The notes under the pieces: generated by a model
The model's input: only the letters and a program-made list of their open reading frames with translations
Told to the model about the DNA's origin: nothing
Databases searched by the model: none
Program-made: the position numbers and the translations under genes
Shown here: one piece after another, positions 1 to 12,492 of the stretch
How the letters are laid out: each line of letters opens with the position of its first letter
How positions within the stretch are numbered: the stretch's first letter is position 1
DNA from: Liolophura sinensis
Taxonomy: Eukaryota; Mollusca; Polyplacophora; Chitonida; Chitonidae
Length of the DNA: 64,000 bases
NCBI RefSeq assembly: GCF_032854445.1
Contig: NC_088299.1
Coordinates: forward strand, 473,001-537,000
Reading direction: 5' to 3'

Positions 1-1672
1 AAGCTTTTTCTCTTACAGCAAATCTGTATCACTTCATATATTTCTTATGACAAAAGAAAAACTTTAGGATGCGCATCTTTGCAAGAATTTATAGCCAGAT
101 AAGGAATAGATGAGCTGGACAAAACAAACTTTGAAGAACACCAGAAACGATGTTTTTCAATCCATCTGTATTAACTGTGCCTCGTACCAAAAGTATAATA
201 AGTGTAAAACGTCTTCACCAGTAATGACAAGAAACCAGGGGCTGATTTCACAAAGCCAGTTTTGACTTACGTCAAAATTTAAAACCTCCGCACAATGCTG
301 AGGTTTTGGTACTGGAAGTTGAAATTTGGATATTAGTTTTAACACATGGATAAGGTGGATACAATTTTAATTTCTGAAGCTGAAAAATAAGCTTTAAGAT
401 GGCTTTTTTAAATTTTGACTTTAAATTTTGGCCAGAAATGGCCAATCATGACCTGGCCTCAGAACAGCAGTCCCTGTGACCCTGACCTGACAAGAAAACA
501 GCAGTTGTTGTCCAGTCTTGGCACTGACACAACAGAATTTGTGCAAGACAGGGTATTGTTGGATTGCCTATGCTGACAGCACCCTCTGAGTTAACAAACA
601 CATGTACATGTACCTTGGCAAAGACAGGGAAAATCACATGGCTGACAGAGTAATCTGATTGGCTGGGTGGCCTAATACTAAGAACACTGCAGCTGAGGAA
701 CATGCATTTAGATGGATAACACTACATGCATTCACTGGGCAGCCTGCAAGGAGAGCATCATACATATGCTTGTCAGAAACGAGACCACTCTGCTGGGTTG
801 CCTTACAAAACCCGCATATAAGAAACAAATTGCATGTACATGTATTTTTACGTAGTGAACAGTTGTTCTCTATTAACAACAACACAGTAAACTATTTTCA
901 GACGATTAAATCACAGAGCACTTGTTTGTATCAGGTCTTCATCCAGATCTTGAATGAGGAAAAAAACAATATTTAACAAATTGAAACTGAAATAAAATAA
1001 AGTAAATATCCAATTCAAACCGGTCATTGTGTGCACATGACGGCTTCAGTGGTTATTTGAAACTCTCCCATTCTCTCCCTCACTTTACTTCAATAACAAT
1101 GCGTGTCCGTGACAATGTGTCAACCGGACTGATGTTTATGCTAGATGAGTCTTTGTCAACACATTACTTTTTAAGTATGTATCATTCTCATAGGACCATT
1201 TTTCCTCATCAGCTGCATGCAATCAAGAAGAAAAAAAAACAGGCTAGCATATAAAAATAGGATTCATTTTTCAGGCCTCTGATTTATATGGCATAGCAAC
1301 AGTGTCAACAAGGGTTTTAGAGACCTACCAAGATCCAACACACACTGCAGCACAACAATTATAGAGGCACTGCTTATTATCTTGCCTTTTTGAGCTACAA
1401 CCTCTCACCCCTATTAAAATAAGTATATGAATTGTCCCACATAATTAGCTTTTCAAGCCATCTACCTGTATGAAGAGGAAAAAGTACATGTATGCTGGGC
1501 CTTAGGCTTGTTGGGGTGAAAATAAGGTTATCAAAAAGCACAACTCTCTCACTCACATAGCTGGCATACATACTATATTTGAAGTCCACGCTAAATTCGC
1601 TATCAAACATGCATTCACACAACCTTGTACCCATATCACGCAAAAGTCACATCGCCATGGTCACATCTTTGC

Positions 1673-1714
<42 letters not shown>

Positions 1715-1919
1715 TTATGGTTCTTGCACAGTTGAGCACATTTATAAAGCATTCCAATGGCAATATATTCAAGTATATTATAACAACAATACCGCGACCA
1801 ATGGAACACTGACAGCTAAAGCACTGGCAGTACTTGCAATAATTCGCTTGCATTTACGAATCAAATCTTGAGTTTGTTGTAGTGAATGCAGCTCTTCGTC
1901 TCCTGAGTCAGCTACACTA
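1..1919 (-). other. 3' flank or 3' UTR of the minus-strand gene
   Basis: Sequence after the stop codon. No exact AATAAA was found on the minus strand; weak variants occur (ATTAAA at about 371-366, TATAAA at about 1746-1741), so the end of the transcript cannot be placed. It contains a (TA)n tract at 1674-1713 and a frame at 1778-2062 that overlaps the last exon. No other gene is recognised. Confidence 0.5.
1674..1713. repeat. (TA)n microsatellite
   Basis: About 20 uninterrupted TA dinucleotides. Two similar tracts lie at 12448-12491 and 26317-26359. Confidence 0.97.
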
Positions 1920-2519
1920 TCATAAGTGACCGTCTGTCCGTCTGTGTGCAGACTGCAGGTCAACACTATGGGGCGCCATCTCTTCACTAGCCATGACAAC
2001 ACTGTACTCAGGCGGGGGTCTATCCAAACTGTTGGAGACAGATCCACTACTGCTACCGCCACTCGGGTGCCGTGAACATCTTGTGTGACCAGAAATCGAG
2101 TGGCCGCAGCCCGAGTTCACTAAGTTTGACACACTACTACTGTTTGCTGGCGCACTGCGGCGGCACGGGAGCAGCGCAGACCAGCCGTTACAGTCACTGG
2201 AGGACAAGTGCGTGGAGACACTCGTCTCTTGGTCTAACGTGATGGCGGAGTTGGAGTGGTATGAGGGCGGACTCTCGCCGTCGTAGACAGTCCTGTTAGG
2301 CGGAGGTCGCACAGACTCCACATCCCTAGGGTTCAGTGGTCTCTGAAGTAAGCGTTGATAGTGAGCAAATCCTTCCTCACCATCCTCTGATATAGAAATG
2401 TGGGGTGGTAGGTCAACACTGGGCTCACGCCTCTGTGACGAAGGTAAATGATGCTTTTCTCTAACTGCGGCAAACTGCCGCTGGAGTCGGTCCTGCGTTG
2501 ATCCAGGCACATAAACTGT
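1920..2519 (-). CDS. LDLRAD4: Exon 5: cytoplasmic tail with PPNR and PPxY motifs, stop codon
   Basis: Residues 301-499 and the stop (TGA at 1922-1920). The acceptor is TTTGAG|ACAGTT with a C/T-rich tract and a perfect TACTAAT branch-point match at 2557-2551. The reading frame is also open upstream of the splice site, but joining at 2519 keeps phase 0 with exon 4. Motifs in order: ISISEDGEEG (341-350), SVRPPPNRTVYD (369-380, the SMAD-interaction type motif), PPSYHS (384-389) and RPPPEYSVVM (467-476), the last two being WW-domain ligands. The order and surrounding residues match the LDLRAD4/PMEPA1 tail closely. The middle is Ser/Asn rich and low in complexity. An overlapping frame continues open beyond the stop (see findings). 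Confidence 0.9.
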   Translation of the reverse strand, partial: TVYVPGSTQDRLQRQFAAVREKHHLPSSQRREPSVDLPPHISISEDGEEGFAHYQRLLQRPLNPRDVESVRPPPNRTVYDGESPPSYHSNSAITLDQETSVSTHLSSSDCNGWSALLPCRRSAPANSSSVSNLVNSGCGHSISGHTRCSRHPSGGSSSGSVSNSLDRPPPEYSVVMASEEMAPHSVDLQSAHRRTDGHL

Positions 2520-5500
2520 CTCAAATAGAGAAAGGAGAGGGGATACCAGGATTAGTACACTGCTGATCCACAACTACACACACATATTTACATATGAAAC
2601 AATAACACAGTCAATCCAACTTTTCTGACATAATTATGTACAAGACACATGTCTGTATATACACATGTGTATGAGAAGATGTGTACTTAATCTGTGATAA
2701 ATTTATATTTTGTAGCTTTCAAAAGTAATAAAAGATGTAAAGCTGTGCTTTAATGTTACCTCATATCCTCTAAATCAGGACAGGGCAACTTGCCTATATC
2801 ACTGAACATTGTGCTTCTATAATGTGTGTAACAAACTTTGCTACTTTTACATTTTAAAGTATCCAAAACCACATTAAAAAAAAAGTACTGAAGCAATTTA
2901 TTAATATTCTAAAGACTTGAGTACAGGTATAAAAGCAGGTTGGAGTATACACATGGACATATCAGGCTTCAAAAAAATTGTTCACTGACAACTTCACGAC
3001 AGAAACGTACAATGTGTGCATTTCATCAATGGCCTCATAGTACATGTACAAGCCAATAGGATTTCTACTGAGCCAAGACACCAGTGGGCAGATATTCAGC
3101 CAACAGAGTGATTGTGACCAAAATGAAATGGAATTTGTGTTATGTCAAAAGTCATTTCACTTGATTTCAGATGTATTTTTGTTTATTCTGTGGTGAATGA
3201 ATGAATGTATGTATTTATGTACATGTATTCTTGGAGTTTTACATGTACATCATACTTAACAATTTTTAAGCATGTGTTGCAAGGTGAGACAGATGACACC
3301 CCACATTATACTGACACTGGGCCAACCTGTCTCCTTGCTCTAACCTCTCAGTGTTGAGTGCTAAGCACCACTTTTAAAGTGTTTGGGGTATGACCGGACC
3401 TGGGTTTGGTCCCAAGCCTCCTGATTTTGAGGCGGACATTCTAGGCAAAAGAAACGGTTGTCTTTCGTGAATGAGGTGCAAATAGATACCAAATGTATTG
3501 CTGCTCTGATCGCTTCAATTGAACATGCACAGTAGCACAGATATTGACAAAACAGTAAAGTTAAGCAGCTAAAAAAGTACTCTAATATGAATGTGTTTAC
3601 CATGTTCAACATGGTCCATAGAACTCTTTGAACTCCAAGATTTATGTAAGGACTGACCAATATTTTTGAGGTTTACTGGGGTATAAACGAAAAAACTGCT
3701 GTGCAAAACTGACTGAAACCACATAGCGGTTCATGCAAAAGCTTGCACAGCATTTTTTTGTCTATACCCCAATAAACCTAAAAAATACTCCAATTAATCC
3801 TCATAATTTCATTTTAACAGGAATAAAAGAACGTTATCTAATGTTTTACTTTCATTTCAAATCATGGCTCCAGAATACACATTTTATGAAGGCGATTCTT
3901 TGGGCCAATGAAATTGTTGATCAAAGTATTACCATTACTAAGCAACATCACATGCTCAGCAAGCGAAATGACAAACAAAAATTTACATCTGCCAGCCGTT
4001 TCAAAAGGAATCATGAACAACAAGACAATATATACCAAGAGGTGGTCCCAAATACCCACCATACAAAAATTATATTCAGGTGTTTATTTCTCTTTAAAGA
4101 AAAATTGGAATCAATACTATAGACCACACATACAACTAACTTTCCACACTCTTCAGTCTGAACGTCATGTAATTTTTATGTTTTCTCCTTGAACTGATGC
4201 ATACTTTGTTATTCCCCCCCCCCCTCTCCCCCCATCCATACCTTCACTTTAAGATATATGAAAAGCATTATTAAGCCATGTACCTGAGTTTGGGTAACTA
4301 TGGAAAATGAGCAATAATAATCCCAATATCATTAAATGATAGGGAAGATGTACTGCTACATAAAGTTTCAGAAAAAGTTGCATGGAAAAAAAAATCTGTG
4401 TTCATGACAATGAGTAACTGAGTAGGGATGATCATGTAAATAATTAAAGTTATTAAAGCATTGAGATGATAGGTAAGATGTAAACATGCATACTGTATAT
4501 ATGAAAATTGGTGCAGTAAACTAGGTGTTTGAGTTTCGGTGATGAGTAAGATATGTGGTAAACTTCAGCTAAAATTGGCTGAGTTGGTTGACGGACAGAT
4601 AGGGTGGTATCCAACATACCCTCCAAACTTATGAATGAATGAATGAATGAATGAATAATTATGGCTTAACACCACTTCAGCAATAATGCTGTAATAATGT
4701 GGCATGAATATGTTTCAACCAGGAAACATTAAACGGTTTTCAACATGATCATGAGAACATCCACAATCAAAGAAAAACGAAAAATAACACAACTGTTAGA
4801 CAAAAAGCAAAAAAGATTTGATATCTTATAAATATATAATTTATTAAGGTGTATATTGAGATGTTTAAAGAATTATATTTTTTAATATATGTAAACAGCT
4901 TTGTCATGGACGCTGACACATTCAAATGTAGAGCCTCCCCTGAACACGTGCAAAGTTTGCACATGCTGTCAACGAAGTCACGTTTGATACTGCATGGGGT
5001 ATCACATGTAACACACTCAGGAGCAATGACACAATTCAAGAAAAAATTGTGTATGATCAAAGGCGAGAAATGTCAAATACAGCGCATCACTAGAGCTACT
5101 TGGTCTCTTTGAGCCTATCCATCATTATAAGATGTCTGAACTACCACTGGGGGACCATACTGTGCAACAATTTTACACGAGTATAGATGTGTGCTATTGG
5201 GGAACTATACAGTCACATCCAGAAGCTTATGTCTGGTTAGTACTGTGAAATTCTTCCTACATGGTAATCAACTTCAAAGAAAAATTCGTATTCAACAGCT
5301 AATAAGAAAAGTGGTTATCACATATTTTCTGTATACTTCCAGATGATTCCAGTTTGGGGTGGAATTTGCTCTGTATATAAATAAATGCATGTTTATAAAT
5401 GACAGGGAAAATAGATTGAATTTAAGATACATATGTGTACATTTTCCACTGAAACTCGATGTGTGCACTCACAGGATTTAGGTACAATTGTAGGTGATTA

Positions 5501-8500
5501 TTCTTTTGTTGTTGATACCTTACAGGCTGACTTATCTATAAATACATATTTTGCTTTCATGTACAACGGGGTGGTTGCCTTAATTTTGTTCGGATTTGAT
5601 TGGTGTTTAACTTTTGTATTGTACTGAAGAATAGTTCACTAACACAATGGCTATCAGCATTATATGGTGGGAGAAAACCAAGCAGAGCCCGGGGAAAATC
5701 ATCTGCAGGTTGACAGCCCTTCCTATGTACAACCAGACCAGAAAATTGCATGACTGGATTTGAACTCACAGCCACAGCATTGGTGCAAGGCTCCTGTATT
5801 ACTGTCCTGTGAAAGCATGCTAACTACTAGGCCCCTTAATTCCGTTAGAAGAATGGGGCCATATTTTTCTAGTTTGAACCTGACTATGTTTCTTTTTATG
5901 TCACCTGTGAATTGCTACAAAGTGTTCTCAAAATGAACTATCTTATTATGAATTATTTCAGGCATAAACCAATTTCTCTTGAATATAATCAAAGCAATGA
6001 GTCAGGTAAACCAAAACCAAATGCTACAAAAAATGTTCAGTGTTAAACTCTCTCTGTAAGAATGCACCTAGGGTACATTTGGGCTGACCAATAAAAATGT
6101 TGCCAGCTGGTGACTGGATTGCATCATTTCATGGCTTCACACAGATGGTTGCCACATCAGAGTGGGATGAAGCCATTTAGCCCAGGGCGGTACATGGCAT
6201 GTGACGTTAAGAAGGATTTGCATGTACACGTAACTAGATGCAAACATATCAAACCCATAATTAGTATTTTCAGCCTCGGTCAGATTCAACCTTGATACTT
6301 TCAAAACCAAATTTAATAATCAAATTTCCTGTGCAAACCCACGCTGACGTTTGTCAACAAAACCAGGTACTGCATACCCTTGAGATCCTACAACAGAACT
6401 AATTTCCAAGCAGGCAATCCATGACTGTTACCACAGCACAGCTTAACAACTACACCTTGATAACAGCAAAACTTAATAGCTGTTGGCCTTTCTCATCAGC
6501 AAATGACTGTAGATCAACACAACCTGAACATCACTAAGAGATCCCTGAGAAAGCTCAGATTCGTGACACATAGGTCTGCCAGTAAACAAGGCAGGATCCA
6601 TCTTCATTTCCTCCAATCCAAGTGAGTTTACCTTACGGGTTCCAGTGACGTTCAATTCCTTGGGCAAACTAGTTTAAGCGACTAGACAGGGGACACAGGC
6701 TGCCAATGGGGCTGTCTTGTTTGTCAGATTGAATCAAATCAGCGGAGTATCAATACCCGCTAGGGTTATACTTTATTACACGCCTGTCTGATGGCCCAAG
6801 ATCAAGAAAAATTAGGAGCAGATAGAAGAGTCTGGGAATGACATTAGGGAGTCTGAGCAGTGGTCACTATTAATATCAATTGTCACAATCCTTTAATTTG
6901 GGATGAGGCTTTTGGGGAGAATCTAGATATGGTCACGACAAGTGCATTCTAGCCAGACTCCCTGAAAATCCTGGTACACTTCTGCACTAATCGTGTCGAA
7001 GTGGAATCTGTGCTAGTTCTCCTCTCAGCCATTTTGGCTGGGATTAATACCTCCCCAGACATTGGCACTGGCCTTGGAATGGACTATGGAAACAAAGGCC
7101 TGATAGAAGCCTTGAACCTTGCAGCAGGGCGTCTAGACACGATGAAGGAGGAACGGGGAACGCAGTAACAGGCAGATCAATCGGGCCATGCCATTAGTCA
7201 AATCATGCCATGTCCCTGGCCACTGGTTGGTTCAGCAGCCTGGATACAGGCACAGCCATTCGGAGCGGTCTTTCCATGGCAGGGCAGCTTGACTGCCTTG
7301 ATTCTGTCCTAGCCAGACGCCCACCATGTTGATTCTGTCTGTAGCCTTAGTCTGCCCATCAAAGACAATCTATATCAGCCTCTCTAGAAATGCCTGATAA
7401 CCTGAGCTCTGGCTATGTTATATGTATCTCCAGTGCTCATCTTCAACGTACAAGTACACAATGCTCAATAATGACACAGTCTCCTTAATGGTATCCTCCG
7501 TCAGTCAGCATTCCCAAGCATCATCAAAGCAGTTTGTAACTGACATGTTAATTGAAAAGTTACTTTAATCTGACTAAATTGTATTGATTTCAACAATAAA
7601 ATATAGCAAGAATAATGATCACATTACTGACAAATTCTGATTGAATCTTTCAAAGAATTTTAAAGGTTTATATTCAAGTGCTAAGAAAAGACGCATCACT
7701 ACACATTGCCACAAGTGTTCCATGTCCAACTTAGACAGGACTTTACCTGAGCTGTCCACACTGTTCATTGTGTGACATCAGCACTTATTACCACAGCACT
7801 CTCTCAGCAAGTCACACGAAAAGCTGATGAATTAAGCTGAATTTGGTGTAGCAATATCTTAACATACAATACATGTATAAGTTATACCAAAAGCTGGTGA
7901 ATTAAGCTGAATTTGGTGTAGCAATATCTTCACAACATACAATACATGTATAAGTTATACCAAAGGCTGGTGAATTAAGCTGAATTTGATGTAGCAATAT
8001 CTTAACAACATCCAATACATGTATAAGTTATACCAAAAGCTGGTGAATTAAGCTGAATTTGATGTAGCAATATCTTCACAACATACAATACATGTATAAG
8101 TTATACCAAAAGCTGGTGAATTAAGCTGAATTTGATGTAGCAATATCTTAACAACATCCAATACATGTATAAGTTATACCAAAAGCTGGTGAATTAAGCT
8201 GAATTTGATGTAGCAATATCTTCACAACATACAATACATGTATAAGTTATACCATGTATGTTATACCAAAAGCTGGTGAATTAAGCTGAATTTGATGTAG
8301 CAATATCTTCACAACATACAATACATGTATAAGTTATACCAAAAGCTGGTGAATTAAGCTGAATTTGATGTAGCAATATCTTAACAACATCCAATACATG
8401 TATAAGTTATACCAAAAGCTGGTGAATTAAGCTGAATTTGATGTAGCAATATCTTCACAACATACAATACATGTATAAGTTATACCATGTATGTTATACC

Positions 8501-11500
8501 AAAAGCTGGTGAATTAAGCTGAATTTGATGCAGCAATATCTTCACAACATACAATACATGTATAAGTTATACCATGTATGTTATACCAAAAGCTGGTGAA
8601 TTAAGCTGAATTTCGTGTAGATCATTTTGAGATGATACGAAAATGCTAGAGAGGAACATATGCATGGAAGTTCAGATATCAGAATTCAAACTTTTCCAAA
8701 CACTAGCTGGCTTCCAACAAATTTCAATACAATGCGGATCTCATGAAGAAAAAGTAAAGGCCACTAACAGCAATTCCTTACACACCTTCAACAATATACA
8801 ATTACAAAGGCAGAAAACATCCAAAGTCACCTCTGATCATTACATGAACATTTCCCATGAATCTAAAGCTCCAACATCTACATGTCCATGCAACATTTAA
8901 TCAGGCTACAGGCAGTGTAAACCTGCTTATAGCATTGATCATCCCATGACCCCACAGGGTGAAGGCTTTAAACATGATGGGGTCAACAAAATAACTTGTT
9001 CTGACTGATTTTCATATTGCCAAAATGTCAAGGTAACACAGATAAGCTAATTCTGGAGAGATTTTCACTAGATGGGATTGCTAACAATCGAACACTGGTA
9101 AGACTCATCTTGCATAGCCATGAAATTCATACATGCAGGGTAATTAACATATAAGGCAAATTAACATTAAATCAAAATTACTGATATCAATAAATGAATT
9201 ATCGATATCAATAAATGAATTATCATTATTGACAAATATTTGCTGATATCAAAAGATATTTATTGATACATGATTTTCTGATATCGATAAATGGTATTGA
9301 TATCTCTAATTCATTTATTGATTTCTATAAATATTTTTTGTTGGTTTCAGTGGAAATGACTGCTCACTCTACGATGTTAAGAAAGACAGGCTGAGAAAAG
9401 CATATTTGTATTTACAATGGCCGACGCAGCACGGTCAACCATTGAAGAAGAAAGGCAGCAGAATCTGGGCCGTCTGACCTAGGTCAGTGATTTCATACAA
9501 GAGAGTGCCCAGTGCTGATGATGCACATATTAACCTCTACTAAAAAAAATTGGCATATTTCATTCGTTTTACTCGGTTCTGCTAAAATTTCAAAACTTTC
9601 GGTTCAAAACATTACGCCATGTCAGGAAGAAGCACTAATTATCAGAAGGTTAAAAAGGCCAAATTACTGATAAATAGTGGTATTTATTGATATCACTTAT
9701 CACTTATGGCTATTTAATTTATCGATATCGCTAAATACCCCTATTTATCAATATATAATTGATGAACCATTTGTTGATATCGATGAATCATTTATCCTTA
9801 TCGATTAATCATACACACACACAAGGCTATTCCTACACACAGACAGGGACAAATTCATACACACAATACAGGGACAGATTCATACACACAGGCACAGACA
9901 TTCATACACGCAGATAAAGACAGATTCATACACAGATAAGGACAGATTCACACATGCAGACAGGCAGATTCATATGCACACAAACAGGGACAGGTTCATA
10001 CACACAAACAGGGACAGATTCATATATATACAATCTGTTCAAGGAAAACTTGCCCTTTTACATAAACAGAAGGACCAGCTTGGACAACCGAGAACATTTC
10101 TATGTATATACAAATGTGTAACTGCTAATAACAGAGGGATGAAACAGATGCTACTAAGTGTGTCTTGCTTCCTTATAGCAAACCAGATCCCTCAGTGATA
10201 CAAGTGGAAGCTGGTGACCTGGTTAACACATTCACTTGATAGGCCATTAAGAAAGACTACATGTACACAGTTTACCACTTCACTCAAGGCCTAACAAGCT
10301 ACTAACAAAAGCAGACAGCAGCCACATTTGTGGGTTACAGTCTTGCCCTACTTATCTACCAGACATGTTTGCCACATAAACACATTTCAGGGAATGTCTA
10401 CTGCAGTTTACATAGCAACCCATCTGGAACACTAAAATAATTTAAGCTTTTTCTCCACCGACATTCTTGTGTAATATATTGCCCAGTGTAGAACGTTTTT
10501 TCAAATACAATACTACATACATGTAGCCTTACAAGTAATACATTCTCTCCCAGAAGTTTGGAGTGATATATATCTTGTATTATGCATATACATACACATA
10601 TGTACATTTTTAAGACCTTAGATCTACTTTGGCCTTGGTTACAATATTGACTAAGCTATGTTAAGCCATAATCAATTATTCATTCCACATGTCTACATAG
10701 ACTTTGTTTTATGTAGAGCTATTGCAAATTACACAGTTTACTTAAAAAACAAGGCTTCGATAAATAATACAAATCCTTCATCAGTCTCAATCACTACAAC
10801 TCACCTTAAATATCTGAATTAAATGTTGATATGCATAGTTTTACTCCAAGTGCCAAAATAATGCTAATTTGGCATTAAGCCATAGTCATTCATTCAAGTT
10901 TTAAAAACACTACAGTCTACACGCAGATGGGCTAAACCTGTTCACAATACCCGACTGCCTAATATCCACCACCGAGGTTGAAGTGAGTAATGTGTCATAC
11001 TTATAAGATACTCACCGTTGATTGTCTATTACTACCACTAGACGGGGCTGTGGGCTGTGGGTGGAGTTGTCGGTGCTGCTCCATGCCCTGGGCGCCCCGA
11101 GAATGGTGGTCCCTCCAGACCCTCAGCGCCACACGGTAATAGCTCACAACACACGTACCCAAGATAAATACCACCGGAACTATTATCACAATTATTGGAA
11201 TATAATCAGTTGTTGCTGCATCAAAAAAACAAAACAAAACAAAAAGAGAAGTATGTCAGTAAATTGTTGAAACATAGAAAATACTCTATAGACTTTCCAA
11301 ATTGAAGCCCTGACACAAGGATCTATAATAGCACTGCTAATTATGATGACTACCCTTCTATGTTCACTCATGAAGGATTAATGCTTGTCCTAAGCCCTGC
11401 ATACCAAAACATCAAATGGTATACCATGGTGAGATTTTCCAGGTGTTTATTAAATGTAATATGTAATATTTTTATTGGAAGAAATGAAAGAGCATACTTT

Positions 11501-12446
11501 ATGACCTGTTAACAGAAATTAGGAATTTCATTCACCTGTAATAAAATGCATTTATATACAGCTTACAGTGGAATAAACAAATGTTTACAATTACATATAT
11601 TTTATACACATCCATGATAATGATGTACATTATACATGAACGCGTAATTTATGAGGGACTACACTGTATAGAATCAGGATAGTTCAATGTTTTGCAGAGA
11701 ATGCGGTTTAATGAACTGTGACTGGTTATCTGTGGAGAAGCAGTTGTTTTATTTCTGCTCAAGCCTTGGAACATCTGAGTAATCACACGCTGTACCGATA
11801 TTCTGATTTTATGTACATTATCAACAATTCAGCTTAACCTTGGCTTGTTCATCTCTCAGAGCAACCAGTAAGCTTCCCTTACTTCCCTTATCTCAAACAG
11901 TAATATTCCCTCAGAAATAGGTAAAGGTAGACATCAAATGTCAGTCTGGCATGATTCCTCTCTATAACTTGTCCATCGGAATCAATGTAATGTTATATAT
12001 AAACAAATACAATTAAAGTACACATGGTTCATTCTTGTTCAAAGTAAATGTGTTTTACACTTGTTCAAAGTAAATGTGTTTTACTCCTGTTCAAAGTAAA
12101 TGTGCTTTAAACTTGTTCAGATGGTTCATTCTTGTTCAAAGTAAATGTGTTTTACACCCTCCTCTGATGAACGCTGGTGGACTGTGCTGTGATAGTGTAT
12201 CACTTCAGTATATCCTTTATATGATTTATTTATTTATTTATTTGATACAACGGCGGCCAGCATTATGGTGGGTGGAAACCGAGCAGAGCCTGGGGGAACC
12301 CACAACCATTGGCAGGTTGCTGACAGACCTTCCCACGTACGGCCAGCAAGAGCTGGACTTGAACTCACAGCGACGACCGCATTGGTGAGAGACTCCTGGG
12401 TCATTACGCTGCACTAGCCCTCCTTGATATGAACCTAGCATACTAA

Positions 12447-12492
<46 letters not shown>

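Larger units (their letters stand above)
2520..11015 (-). other. Intron 4 (8.5 kb)
   Basis: Lies between the TM exon and the tail exon, phase 0. It holds a SINE (5593-5835), a GAATGAAT-linked repeat fragment near 4631, a 73-bp tandem array (7821-8625), AT-rich inverted motifs at 9178-9330 and 9650-9815, and a CA-rich minisatellite (9815-10025). The stretch 6670-7430 is richer in G and C than its surroundings, but no frame in it resembles a known protein. I see nothing else identifiable. Confidence 0.7.

Noticed and set aside
2333-2524. 63-codon minus-strand frame within the last exon
   Set aside because: Shadow of the tail exon in another frame, without the conserved motifs.
6670-7430. G+C-richer stretch in intron 4 suspected of being a gene or LINE fragment
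   Set aside because: Frames are broken by stops at short intervals and no known motif was seen. Kept only as a note under intron 4.
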